Below the pieces are notes generated by a model. That model saw only the letters and a program-made list of their open reading frames with translations. It had not been told where the DNA came from and searched no databases. A stretch of DNA of 55,522 nucleotides from an uncultured Prevotellaceae bacterium (GTDB taxonomy: Bacteria; Bacteroidota; Bacteroidia; Bacteroidales; Bacteroidaceae), in NCBI GenBank assembly GCA_902769705.1, contig CACXPX010000018.1, positions 1 to 55,522 of the forward strand, written 5' to 3'. The translations under genes and the position numbers were made by a program. Numbering within the stretch: position 1 is the stretch's first letter; each line of letters begins with the position of its first letter. This document shows, piece by piece, positions 1-8,712 of the stretch.

Positions 1-1
1 T

Positions 2-325
2 CAGGAGAACGTCTCCGTGAAGTATTCTGATGTGATGGGCGTGCTCATCGAACTCATCAACGTGATGAACCGTCACCTCAACGCCTCGGAGGTGGTGAAG
101 CTCAACGGCTTCGGCTCGTTCAAGATCGGACTGAAGACCAAGGGCGCACTCCGCGAGGAGGACTTCACCGCCTCGAAGAACATCGTGGGCGCACGCGTCA
201 ACTTCCTGCCCTTCTACACCGTGGACGGCGCATCAGGCAAGCACAACACCCGCTTCCTCAGCAACGTTTCGGTGAAGAATGTCAAGGATTTGCTCCCGAA
301 GCCTGACGACGAGACCAATCCGTAA
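2..325 (+). CDS. HU-like DNA-binding protein, 5' end outside window
   Basis: The frame is open from the first bases of the window, so the gene begins upstream; the GTG at 17 is probably internal. The visible part has the HU/IHF signatures: a helical stretch (VLIELINVMNRHLNASEVV) followed by KLNGFGSFKIGL, the beta-arm entry of HU folds. The remaining residues fit the HU-HIG variety common in Bacteroidales (IVGARVNFLPF in place of the canonical arm, and a short charged tail after VKDLLPKP). Such proteins bind DNA in the nucleoid; the specific role is unknown. The missing N-terminal part is likely only some 40 residues. Downstream come repeats and a terminator, so this is probably the last gene of its transcript. 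Confidence 0.8.
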   Translation, partial: QENVSVKYSDVMGVLIELINVMNRHLNASEVVKLNGFGSFKIGLKTKGALREEDFTASKNIVGARVNFLPFYTVDGASGKHNTRFLSNVSVKNVKDLLPKPDDETNP

Positions 326-430
326 AGCAGACCCACCCCCGCCCCCTCCCTATAGGGCGGGGAGTGGTTACCCTCGGCAATTGAAAGGCATTTTACTCCC
401 CTCCATTTAGGGAGGGGCAAGGGGAAGGGT
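326..430. repeat. Two GC-rich hairpins downstream of the HU-like gene
   Basis: Two inverted repeats follow the HU-like gene: CCCCGCCC with GGGCGGGG around 339-363, and CCCCTCC with GGGAGGGG around 398-418. Each is followed by G/A-rich sequence. Hairpins of this type are dispersed in Prevotella and Bacteroides intergenic DNA. They may help end transcription, but no T-run follows either one. Confidence 0.5.
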
Positions 431-540
431 CTTTCTTAAAGGCGGTCTTTTACCGCCTTAGATGCCGCTTCTGATGGGCTCAAAAGCCTCTTCTTACCGC
501 CTCAGATGCCGCTTCTTAGCACCTCAAAGACCGCTTCTTG
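431..540. repeat. 22-bp tandem array, locus 1 (five units)
   Basis: Five consecutive 22-base units start at 431, 453, 475, 497 and 519. Units 2, 4 and 5 are most alike: the core CCGCCTCAGATG is followed by CCGCTTCTTA with a few changes. Units 1 and 3 keep the period but diverge more. There is no open reading frame of note. The same period and a related unit recur at five other intergenic sites in this window. Confidence 0.75.
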
Positions 541-551
541 CAAAAGACTGG

Positions 552-592
552 AAAAGCCACTGGACTACTGCGTGTGAGTTCGGTGGCTTTTT
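552..592 (+). terminator. Hairpin terminator after the HU-like gene/array
   Basis: The arms 552-565 (AAAAGCCACTGGAC) and 577-590 (GTTCGGTGGCTTT region) pair at about 12 of 14 positions, and the right arm runs into five T. The left arm begins with four A, so it could act in both directions. Confidence 0.6.
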
Positions 593-617
593 GCGGCGTC
601 GGGGCATTTATAAATAG

Positions 618-652
618 AAAAAACGTCCATCCTGCTGGCTGCAAAATGGACG
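618..652 (-). terminator. Terminator of the AspT-like transporter gene
   Basis: On the minus strand, CGTCCAT (652-646) pairs with ATGGACG (630-624) and is followed directly by six T (623-618). It lies about 55 bases past the stop of the transporter gene that ends at 707. Confidence 0.7.
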
Positions 653-706
653 CTTGGGGGGATATTTCATTATAGGATGTTATCCGCAGATAGAACGGTA
701 GTAATG

Positions 707-2404
707 TCACCCGCAGAAGAAGAGCACAAGGATTTGTGCGGTGAAGATGCGGAGGAACATGCTGAGGGGATAGACCGTGGAGTAGCCGATGGCTGGTGCC
801 TCACGCGAGCAGCATTGGTTGGCATAGGCCAGGGCTGGTGGGTCGGTACACGTACCGGCCAGCATTCCCATGATGGTGAAATAGTTGAAATGATAGCGCA
901 GACGGGCTATGACTCCGATGATGAGGATGGGGATGACGGTGATGAGGAAGCCTGTGTAGACGTACTTCAGTCCGTCGCCTTGCACCACGGTTTCCCAGAA
1001 TCCGGCTCCTGCCTTCACGCCCACACTCGCGAGGAAGAGCACAAGTCCTATCTCGCGGAGCATCATGTTGGCTGATGTGGTGGTGTAGGTGACGAGTTTC
1101 ATGCGATAGCCAAAGCGTCCGATGAGGATGGCGATGATGAGCGGACCTCCGGCAATACCCAACTTCAGGGGAACGGGCATGCCTGGGATGGCGATGGGGA
1201 GGCTTCCAAAGATGATTCCAATGATGATGCCGATGAAGATGGTGGCGATGTTGGGATGGTCGAGTCGCTTGATGGAGTTGCCCATGAGGTCGGCCACCCG
1301 GTTGACATTGTCTTCGGGTCCGACAACCATAATCTTGTCGCCCACGTGGAAGTGGTGGTTGCGGCTGGCAAAGAGGTCGATGCCCTGACGGGTGATGCGT
1401 GTGACATTCACTCCGTAGACGCTGGAGAAATGCATCTTGCCGAGGGTTTTTCCGTTCATCTTGGGGTTGGTGACGATGATGCGCTTGGAAATCATCGGCT
1501 GTTTGTTCTCTTCGATTTCCACAGGTCCTTCGATGAGTGGGCCGATGAATGCCTGGATGGCCTCGGCATCGCTCTCGGCACAGACAAGGAGGATTTCGTC
1601 GTCAAGGCTGAGCACGGAGTCGCGGTTGGGGATGATGATCTCTCCATCGTGAAGGATTCGGGTGCAGACCACATCGCGGTTGAGGAACTCAGAAATCTGC
1701 ATGAGGGAGCGCCCCGTGATGTATTTGTTGCTCACGCGGAGGTGCATCTGATGGGGTTTCTCGTGCGGATTCTCGGCTTCTGCCTGGCTGAGCTGCTCTT
1801 CCTCAGCATCGAGGTTGATGCGGCAGATGTAGTGCACGGCAATGGTTGCTCCGATGATGCCCACCACGCCCAACGGATAGGCACAGGCATATCCAGAGGC
1901 GATTTGGGGAACTTCACCGTCGAACTGGCTGGCGAGCGAGGTGAGGGCCTCGTTGGCAGCTCCAAGTCCGGGCGTGTTGGTCACAGCTCCATAGAGCGTT
2001 CCAATCATCATGGGGAGGTTGGCCTTGTTGCTGGTGTCGAAGAAGAGGTAGTAGCAAGCAAACATCACGGCAATGTTGAGCAGAATCATGGCTGTGGAGA
2101 GCAGGTTGAGCGTGACGCCGCCCTTGCGGAAGCTCTCGAAGAAGCCCGGTCCCACTTGCAAACCGATGCAGAAGACAAAGAGGATGAGTCCGAAGTCCTG
2201 TATGAACGTGAGGATGCTTGTGGGGGCTGTGAAGCCGATGTGTCCGGCAAAGATGCCCGCAAAGAGCACGAATGTCACTCCCAGCGAGATGCCGCAAACC
2301 TTGATTTTCCCCAGCAGTACGCCTACTGAGATGACTACGGCATAGAGCAACATGATGTGCGCCACTGAGTCCGTAGCCGTGAATAAGTTAATAAGCCAAT
2401 CCAT
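707..2404 (-). CDS. AspT/YidE-family membrane transporter with two TrkA-C domains
   Basis: A 565-residue membrane protein with the family layout: about five hydrophobic helices at the N-terminus, two TrkA-C (RCK-C) regulatory domains in the middle (roughly residues 215-290 and 300-370, with [13 protein letters not shown] closing the second), then five or six more helices. The two membrane halves are the AspT/YidE-YbjL duplication; the family includes aspartate:alanine exchangers, but the substrate here cannot be read from sequence. The open frame extends to a TTG at 2419. I chose the ATG at 2404 (MDWLINLF) because the extra residues (SNNN) lie inside a 16-base repeat in the leader. It is probably a single-gene transcript with its own promoter and terminator. 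Confidence 0.85.
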   Translation of the reverse strand: MDWLINLFTATDSVAHIMLLYAVVISVGVLLGKIKVCGISLGVTFVLFAGIFAGHIGFTAPTSILTFIQDFGLILFVFCIGLQVGPGFFESFRKGGVTLNLLSTAMILLNIAVMFACYYLFFDTSNKANLPMMIGTLYGAVTNTPGLGAANEALTSLASQFDGEVPQIASGYACAYPLGVVGIIGATIAVHYICRINLDAEEEQLSQAEAENPHEKPHQMHLRVSNKYITGRSLMQISEFLNRDVVCTRILHDGEIIIPNRDSVLSLDDEILLVCAESDAEAIQAFIGPLIEGPVEIEENKQPMISKRIIVTNPKMNGKTLGKMHFSSVYGVNVTRITRQGIDLFASRNHHFHVGDKIMVVGPEDNVNRVADLMGNSIKRLDHPNIATIFIGIIIGIIFGSLPIAIPGMPVPLKLGIAGGPLIIAILIGRFGYRMKLVTYTTTSANMMLREIGLVLFLASVGVKAGAGFWETVVQGDGLKYVYTGFLITVIPILIIGVIARLRYHFNYFTIMGMLAGTCTDPPALAYANQCCSREAPAIGYSTVYPLSMFLRIFTAQILVLFFCG

Positions 2405-2408
2405 ATTA

Positions 2409-2512
2409 TTATTTGACAATTTGAACTATTTGACGATTTTACTATTTGACGATTTGACTATTTGACAATTTTACTATTGAACGATTTTACTATTTTACTA
2501 TTTGACCGTTCG
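2409..2512. repeat. 16-bp minisatellite in the transporter 5' leader
   Basis: About six and a half copies of a 16-base unit, ACTATTTGACGATTTT, with small changes (units at 2425, 2441, 2457, 2473 and 2497, and a half unit at 2489). The array lies between the promoter (2534-2541) and the start codon (2404) of the minus-strand transporter, so it would be transcribed as leader RNA. Confidence 0.8.
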
Positions 2513-2533
2513 GCTTTACTTTGATTTGCGTTG

Positions 2534-2565
2534 CAAAATTACATATTATTTTGGATATAAGCAAG
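2534..2565 (-). promoter_or_regulatory. Promoter of the AspT-like transporter gene
   Basis: On the minus strand there is a TAATTTTG box (2541-2534), with CTTG at 2565-2562 exactly 20 bases upstream. This fits the Bacteroidetes TTTG-N20-TAnnTTTG pattern with one mismatch. Confidence 0.6.
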
Positions 2566-2580
2566 AGGGAAGGGGAAAAA

Positions 2581-5454
2581 CTATGTATTACATAATCTAT
2601 AATACGGACACGAGGCACATGTGGTTTGGTCTTCAGTGGGCTTGAAGGGTAGTGAAGCGGTGAAGATTTCGTTCACAACACCTTGCAGGCCTTGCATGAA
2701 GTCGTCGTAGAGGTCTTGGATGTCGTTGATTTTTGCCCGTCCAATCTCCAATGTGGGGTCGTAGTCCTCGGCTGCTGCATGCTGGATGAAGAGCAGGGCA
2801 GGGCTCACGGCTTGGTTGGCGGGGTTGTCGTTCTTGTCGGTTCTGACGATGGCAGAATAGAGCATGGTCTGCAAGTAATAGTCGCTATGCTTCTTGCTGG
2901 TGTTCACTCCGCTGAAGACATCGTCGATGGAATACACCTGTTGCGAGGGGATTCGGCCCGTTTTGTAGTCAAGCACCCGGATGCGCTCGTTGCCATCAGG
3001 GTCTTTCACCTTGTCAAGCCTGTCGATGTAGCCCCCGATTCCGAAGGTGATGTCCTTGCCGTCTTCCAACGTGACATTGATTTGGGTGAAGACTTTATGC
3101 TCCACGTCGATGATTTCGAAGGGCGTGAGGCGTTTGTCAATCTCGAGCAGCTGTTTCAGGTAGCTGATGATGACGCGTCGGTTGATGAGCATCAATCCAT
3201 TGTATTCAGGGCGGAAACGCTGGTCTTCGGTCTTGAAGAGTTCTTTTCGAAAAGCCCTGTCGACAATGTCGTCGAGCATGGTGGGATGTTTCAGGATGCC
3301 GTCGAGTGCCCCAGCCGTGACGGTGTTTCCATAAGAATCCTTCAGATGGCGGTAGATGAGCTCGGCAGAGAGGTGGAAGATGTTGCCAAAGATGCGGTTG
3401 TCAATTTCATCGTTCTCCGGGTCGTCGGGTTCCTTGATGCCTGCCACCACATTATAATAGAATGCCAGCTGGCAACGGATATAGCGGTTGATGGCTGTAG
3501 GCGAGAGGTAGTTCATGCCCAGCATCTTGTCCATCACGGCCTCCGTCTTCTCGATTTGCTTGGGTTTTGACGCTTGTGTCACTTGCCCCGTCTGCAAGGT
3601 CTGCAGCTTGATGTTGTGCGGGCTTTCCACCATCAGCTGCAACATGAACCGGCTCATCTCGCCCGTGTGCCCGTCTTCTGTGGCATTGTTGTAGAGCAGG
3701 TTGATGTCGGTGGCACGTTGCAAGAGCCGGTGGAAATAGTAGGCATAGATGGCCACCTTGTTGTCGATGGTGGTGAGGTTGAAAGCCTTGCGAATGGAGT
3801 AGGGGATGAACGATGCATCGTTGACGCCCTTGGGCATGTTTCCCTCGTTGCATGAGAGCACCAGCACATGGTCGAAGTCGAGGTTTCGCGTTTCGAGCAC
3901 TCCCATGATCTGGATGCCTTCGGCAGGTTCTCCGTGGAATGGGATGGACGTGGAGGAGATGAGTTGCGTGAGCAGGCGTTGGAAAGTGGGCATGTCGGTT
4001 TGGAGGTCTCCCTTTCGCATGAGTTCGTGCAAGCGGTTGATGAGTGTGTACATGCGGAAGAGGGACTCTTGGAAGAAGGGGTCGGACATCTGGCGCGACT
4101 CTTTTCCTATATGCTTGAACACCTCCAACAGCCAATTGGATACGGAGAGCGTTTCCGGCTCATCGGCCACATGGATGTCTTTGAAGAGCAATGACAGGCC
4201 TTCGTCTGCCGACAAATACTTGCGTGAAGGATAGAACTGCTTGTTTTCAAGGAGGTCGTCGATGATGTCCTGGAAGCTTGGGGAAACAAACTTCATGTAG
4301 GGGTGGCGCAAGAGCTTGAGCACAGAGCGCAAACGGTATTTGCCAGACTGGCGTACGATGTTCTCCGTTTGCACGGAAATCAGCATGTTCACCAACGAGG
4401 CAAAGGGCGATTGTGCAAGCGGATAGCCAGTGGTGATGTTCACTTTCTTCACTTCGGGGGGAATGCAATGCACAACGGCCTGCAACAAGCTTTCGTCACA
4501 CAACACGATGGCTGTGCTTCTGCCTGCTTCAATCCGCCCATTCTCGCGAAGCCACTGGCTCACATAGCGGGCCTGAACGTTCTCGGTGGGTGCTGTGGTG
4601 AAGGTGATGTCCTTTTTCTTGGAGAGATTGTCGTAGATGGCTTCGTTGTGGTTGTCGAGTTCGTTGGGGAACAGCTCCAGGTATTGCTTGATGTAGTGTC
4701 CGCTTTCGTTGTGCCCGGTCATGTAGTATCGGTCGAAATCCCAATAGAACAGGGCTTTCCCGGCATCTTTCAATCGCTTGAAGAGCTTCTGTTCAACCTT
4801 TTGCAACACGTTGAACCCCACAAAGACATAGACGTCGTAGTTGAACTGGATGTCTTCGTTATCGGCCACCTGGCGATAGAGCGCGCCTTCGTAAGCCAGC
4901 CCTTGCTCGGAGAGCTGCTGGTTGTAAACGGTGTAGATGTCGTTGAAATGGTTCCAAAGCTTCAGGAAGCGCTCTTTGAGGATGGAGTTCTGCTCTTCCG
5001 AGAAATTGCTGAAGAACTTGGCCAGCAGCGCCTTTTGCTCTTCGGTGAGATAATCGATATCGTCCATCTCGTGAATGTCGCGCAGATTGGCAAACACCTT
5101 GTCGGAATCAGCCATGTTCTTGTCGATGTCATCAAAGTCGGCCAACAACAATTGCCCCCATCCATAGAAATGGTCGAGTGTCTCGTCTATGCCTGTTATC
5201 GATGTGAAGACTCTGTGCAGGTCGCAGATGAGCTTGATGGGGTCGGCAACAGCAAGGGGGCTGTGCTTGCGGAAGAGGTCGCTGATGGTGATGTAGCTGG
5301 GGCTCCAGATGGGTTTGTCAACCAGTCGTGCCAATTGCTCGTTCATGAACAACGATGCACGTTTGTTGGGGAACACAACCGCCACCCTCGACAGATTTGT
5401 GCCGAACTTGTTGATGATGTCTTGTGCGACGTATGTCAGAAAAGATGTATTCAT
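2581..5454 (-). CDS. addB: AddB-like recombination nuclease subunit (PD-(D/E)XK)
   Basis: At 957 residues it matches AddB-type proteins: an N-terminal remnant of a helicase fold without a working Walker A (VVFPNKRASLF near residue 25), a helicase-like middle part (ILVLSCNEGNMP-like segment), and a C-terminal nuclease with VLDYKTG as the D-YK part of the PD-(D/E)XK centre. Four cysteines fit the iron-sulfur staple of this family: one in YIRCQLAFYY and C946, C949, C955 (CASCPYYRLC). It should work with the AddA-like protein to process double-strand breaks for RecA. Its start overlaps the addA stop by four bases, so translation is coupled. Gene order is addA then addB. Confidence 0.85.
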   Translation of the reverse strand: MNTSFLTYVAQDIINKFGTNLSRVAVVFPNKRASLFMNEQLARLVDKPIWSPSYITISDLFRKHSPLAVADPIKLICDLHRVFTSITGIDETLDHFYGWGQLLLADFDDIDKNMADSDKVFANLRDIHEMDDIDYLTEEQKALLAKFFSNFSEEQNSILKERFLKLWNHFNDIYTVYNQQLSEQGLAYEGALYRQVADNEDIQFNYDVYVFVGFNVLQKVEQKLFKRLKDAGKALFYWDFDRYYMTGHNESGHYIKQYLELFPNELDNHNEAIYDNLSKKKDITFTTAPTENVQARYVSQWLRENGRIEAGRSTAIVLCDESLLQAVVHCIPPEVKKVNITTGYPLAQSPFASLVNMLISVQTENIVRQSGKYRLRSVLKLLRHPYMKFVSPSFQDIIDDLLENKQFYPSRKYLSADEGLSLLFKDIHVADEPETLSVSNWLLEVFKHIGKESRQMSDPFFQESLFRMYTLINRLHELMRKGDLQTDMPTFQRLLTQLISSTSIPFHGEPAEGIQIMGVLETRNLDFDHVLVLSCNEGNMPKGVNDASFIPYSIRKAFNLTTIDNKVAIYAYYFHRLLQRATDINLLYNNATEDGHTGEMSRFMLQLMVESPHNIKLQTLQTGQVTQASKPKQIEKTEAVMDKMLGMNYLSPTAINRYIRCQLAFYYNVVAGIKEPDDPENDEIDNRIFGNIFHLSAELIYRHLKDSYGNTVTAGALDGILKHPTMLDDIVDRAFRKELFKTEDQRFRPEYNGLMLINRRVIISYLKQLLEIDKRLTPFEIIDVEHKVFTQINVTLEDGKDITFGIGGYIDRLDKVKDPDGNERIRVLDYKTGRIPSQQVYSIDDVFSGVNTSKKHSDYYLQTMLYSAIVRTDKNDNPANQAVSPALLFIQHAAAEDYDPTLEIGRAKINDIQDLYDDFMQGLQGVVNEIFTASLPFKPTEDQTTCASCPYYRLCNT

Positions 5455-8400
5455 TTCACTTCTTCAATTTTGTTACTATATACAAACCACAGATAACCCT
5501 TGACATTCAGATAGCCCATACCGGCCAAGAGCGACATGTAATGGTGCACCTGGTCGTGGTATTCAGGGCGTGGGCGTCCGAACTTGAAGTCGACCACCAC
5601 CACCTCATTCCCGTCAATCATCACTCGGTCGGGCCTTTGCTCCACAACCTCGTTTGTCAATGGATTTACCGACAAGATGCTGCATTCGTTGTAGAGTGTC
5701 CAACGGTCGGAAAACCAATCGGCAACCTTCTGGTTTTTCAATCGGCTTTCCAGCAACTCGTGAAGCTTCTCGCGCGACACTTCTTCATCGTATAGCACGC
5801 CTTGGCCTTCCAGTTCTTCCAAAGCCGACTGGATGTCGTCCTTTGTCCGGATGGTAGAGAAAACGGAATGGAGGATGTTTCCCATCTGGATGTAGCTCTT
5901 TTGCCTTTCCTCTTCCTCGTCGCCTTCTATGAAGTTGCGGCTTTGGTTGCTCTGCTTGAATTCCACAGGGCTGTCGAACGAATGGATTTCCAAGCGCAAC
6001 GTGCTGACGGGTTGCTCAAAGACGTTTAAGGTTTCCTTTTCCTGAGTTTGTGGATGAGAGCCCTTCAGTTCGCCGAACTCAAGCCATATCTCTTCGTTCT
6101 TCGCATCCAATTGGCTGTGGCGCACATTGGGCAATTGTTCCACCAGTTTAGGCAGACATTGTTCGATGATTTGCGAACGCGAGCCTGTCCGTCCTCTTCT
6201 TCCAAACACGAAGAGGTTCTTGCCCGCACGGGTGAAGCCCACATAGAGCAGATTCAGATTGTCGACAATGTTTTGCAAGTGTTCGTGATGATAGTCGTTT
6301 TCGTAAACGGTTTCCAGCATGCTCTTGTTGAAGTCAATCGGTATGATGGGCAACTTGTTGAAAGGTTCGTCCTCGGCTTCAAGCTGGCACCATATCAGGT
6401 TTCCTTTTTCGAGCGTCCAGTCGCAGAAGGGCATGATGACATTGTCAAACTCCAGTCCCTTGCTCTTATGGATGGTGATGAGCCTGATTCCGTTGACTTC
6501 ATCACTCTGGATCGGCTTCTTATGAATGCTGTCGTCCCATGCTTCCATGAAAGAGTCGATGTCGGCAACGTTGTCAGTCAGATAATTGGCAACTTGGTCG
6601 TAGAATGCACAGACATAAGCGCTTTCATCGGCCAATTGCTCGAGTTGGAAAATGGAGTAGAGCTTTTCCACCAAGTCGAACATGGGCATGGTCAGCAACT
6701 CGTCCATGTGGTTGGTATAGGCCTTTGGCAAAAGGGCGTCTGCATCTTGGTTTTCGACAAACAAGAGCGTGTCGTCCACATCTTTGCCCAGCAGCACCTT
6801 TTGGTAGGACTTGGCCAAATTCGACTTGAGGAGCTGATTGTCGCGATGAACCAATAGTTGCAATGCTTCAACCAGAATGTTCACGGCGAGGGATGCATCG
6901 AGCTGGAAGGCTTCGTCGGAAACCAGTTTCAGTTCGGGCATCTCGTGCATCAGATACTCGCCAATGACCTTGATGGTTTGGTTCGAACGCACCAGGATGG
7001 CAATCTTGTTGGCAGGGATTCCATGAGCGGTTAATTCGGCGATTTGCTCCTTGACTTTCCCCAACATCTTCTCTTGATAGTCCTCGGCAGGGATGAGTTG
7101 AATCTTCACCAAGCCTTCATCGGGCAATCCTTCGCGTTCCTTTTGCACCACATCATCGTAGGCCTTTTTCATTTGCAGGGCTTCTTCAGGGTTGCTGGCG
7201 GCCAATCCGTCGTATTCCAACCCTCTTGCTATGGTGAAGAATGCGTTGTTGAACTTGATGATGTTGGCACACGAGCGATAGTTGACGTCGAGCGGCAATG
7301 TTTCCATCTGCTCTTTGGCAAACTCTTGTTCGATGTTGTTCAGCAAGCGCCAATCACCTGAGCGCCAACGATAGATGCTTTGTTTCACGTCGCCCACAAT
7401 GAGGTCTTGCGAACCCTCATGGCTCAGGCATTCTTTCAGCAACACCTTGAAATTCTCCCATTGCACCGTGCTCGTGTCCTGGAACTCGTCAATCATCACA
7501 TGCTCGAGCTGGGTGCCAATCTTTTCGAAAATGAAGGGAGAGTCGGAGTCCTGGATGAGCTCATGGAGCAAAGCCTGCGTGTCGCTCAAGAGAAAGCGGT
7601 TGGACGAACGATTGATTTCTTTCACCTTCTCGCTGATGCTGTTCAGCAGCCGCAATTGGTACATGTATTTCAACGTCAAATCAGCCGACTTGTATAGTCC
7701 GGCTTGCTTCCTGCGTATGGCTTCAGCCTTGTTGAGCATATTGAACAGCGTGGAATCAACGGCACAATAGGCAGGGGAACTGGGATTGTTGCGGTCTTCC
7801 TTTTTCAGCCATTTCATCGGGTCGTTCATTCCGTCTTTCACATAGGTGGTCAACAGGTCGTCTTTTTCGTATTTCCCTTTCTGCAACTTCAAGAAATAGC
7901 CACACGGACCTGATTTCCCACGAAGGAAATCATCTACGGTGAGACCACGCTCGTCGAGCACTCCAAAGAAAGAATCAACCATTTCATCGATATTTTTCTT
8001 TGCCTTGGCACGTATCTCGCGCAGCAATCGGGTGTATTCGCTGAAGAAGTCCTTCTCTTGCATCAGCCCCTCAAGCTCTTTCGAGTGCGCCTTATAGACG
8101 TCCTTGAAGATGTTCTCGCCGAATTTCTTGATTCCACCGATGACATTCCAAGTCTTGTCTTCATCGATGTTCTCTTTGATGAAACTTAGAATCCACAACA
8201 GTTCCTTGCTGTCCTTGTCAAGACTTTCAATCAACTCGTCAACAGCCAGCTGTTCCACTTGTTGGTCGTTGAGCCCGATATGCAGATTGGCTGTCAGCTC
8301 CAATTCGCGTGCAAGGTTTCTGAGCACGCTTTGGAAGAATGAGTCAATCGTCTCCACGCGGAAATAGTTGTAGTTGTGTACCAAGTTGCTCAAGGCTATT

Positions 8401-8690
8401 TGAGCCCGTTCGGAAGCATATTCCTCGCTCACGCCCAATTCTTCAGTCACCCTGTCCATATAGCCTTGGGAGTCGGGCAATCGTTTCCAGATGCCATACA
8501 GTTGGCTCAGGATGCGCATCTTCATCTCTTCTGTGGCTTTGTTCGTGAATGTCACGGCCAATATGTTACGGTATGCCATCGGGTTGTTGATGAGCAACTT
8601 GATGTATTCCACCGCCAGCCTGAAAGTCTTTCCTGAGCCGGCACTTGCCTTGTAGACAACCAATGGTTTCCTTTCTTTTGCTTCCTTCAT
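5451..8690 (-). CDS. addA: AddA-like UvrD-type helicase/nuclease
   Basis: At 1079 residues it is a superfamily 1 helicase with a C-terminal nuclease. Walker A is ASAGSGKT (15-22), followed by the motif Ia region AVTFTNKATEEMK; motif II/III appears as MIDEFQDTS, the motif III region as VGDVKQSIYRWR, and motif VI/V as ITIHKSKGLEFDNV and LLYVGFTRA. Near the C-terminus DFKFG (1034-1038) is the PD-(D/E)XK nuclease core. Together with the coupled AddB-like protein it forms the break-processing complex that replaces RecBCD in this phylum. The gene lies 22 bases after the DUF5686 gene, so it is probably cotranscribed with it. Confidence 0.9.
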   Translation of the reverse strand: MKEAKERKPLVVYKASAGSGKTFRLAVEYIKLLINNPMAYRNILAVTFTNKATEEMKMRILSQLYGIWKRLPDSQGYMDRVTEELGVSEEYASERAQIALSNLVHNYNYFRVETIDSFFQSVLRNLARELELTANLHIGLNDQQVEQLAVDELIESLDKDSKELLWILSFIKENIDEDKTWNVIGGIKKFGENIFKDVYKAHSKELEGLMQEKDFFSEYTRLLREIRAKAKKNIDEMVDSFFGVLDERGLTVDDFLRGKSGPCGYFLKLQKGKYEKDDLLTTYVKDGMNDPMKWLKKEDRNNPSSPAYCAVDSTLFNMLNKAEAIRRKQAGLYKSADLTLKYMYQLRLLNSISEKVKEINRSSNRFLLSDTQALLHELIQDSDSPFIFEKIGTQLEHVMIDEFQDTSTVQWENFKVLLKECLSHEGSQDLIVGDVKQSIYRWRSGDWRLLNNIEQEFAKEQMETLPLDVNYRSCANIIKFNNAFFTIARGLEYDGLAASNPEEALQMKKAYDDVVQKEREGLPDEGLVKIQLIPAEDYQEKMLGKVKEQIAELTAHGIPANKIAILVRSNQTIKVIGEYLMHEMPELKLVSDEAFQLDASLAVNILVEALQLLVHRDNQLLKSNLAKSYQKVLLGKDVDDTLLFVENQDADALLPKAYTNHMDELLTMPMFDLVEKLYSIFQLEQLADESAYVCAFYDQVANYLTDNVADIDSFMEAWDDSIHKKPIQSDEVNGIRLITIHKSKGLEFDNVIMPFCDWTLEKGNLIWCQLEAEDEPFNKLPIIPIDFNKSMLETVYENDYHHEHLQNIVDNLNLLYVGFTRAGKNLFVFGRRGRTGSRSQIIEQCLPKLVEQLPNVRHSQLDAKNEEIWLEFGELKGSHPQTQEKETLNVFEQPVSTLRLEIHSFDSPVEFKQSNQSRNFIEGDEEEERQKSYIQMGNILHSVFSTIRTKDDIQSALEELEGQGVLYDEEVSREKLHELLESRLKNQKVADWFSDRWTLYNECSILSVNPLTNEVVEQRPDRVMIDGNEVVVVDFKFGRPRPEYHDQVHHYMSLLAGMGYLNVKGYLWFVYSNKIEEVK

Positions 8691-8712
8691 TGTTCTATCT
8701 GTTGTGCTATAT

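Noticed and set aside
431-540. Possible CRISPR array
   Set aside because: Units follow one another directly with no spacers, and there are no cas genes.
1256-2329. 357-residue open frame opposite the AspT-like gene
   Set aside because: It is the antisense shadow of a clear membrane transporter gene, with His/Asp/Glu-rich composition typical of such shadows.
4303-5496. 397-residue plus-strand open frame
   Set aside because: It lies entirely opposite addB and the end of addA; it has no start signal or family features.
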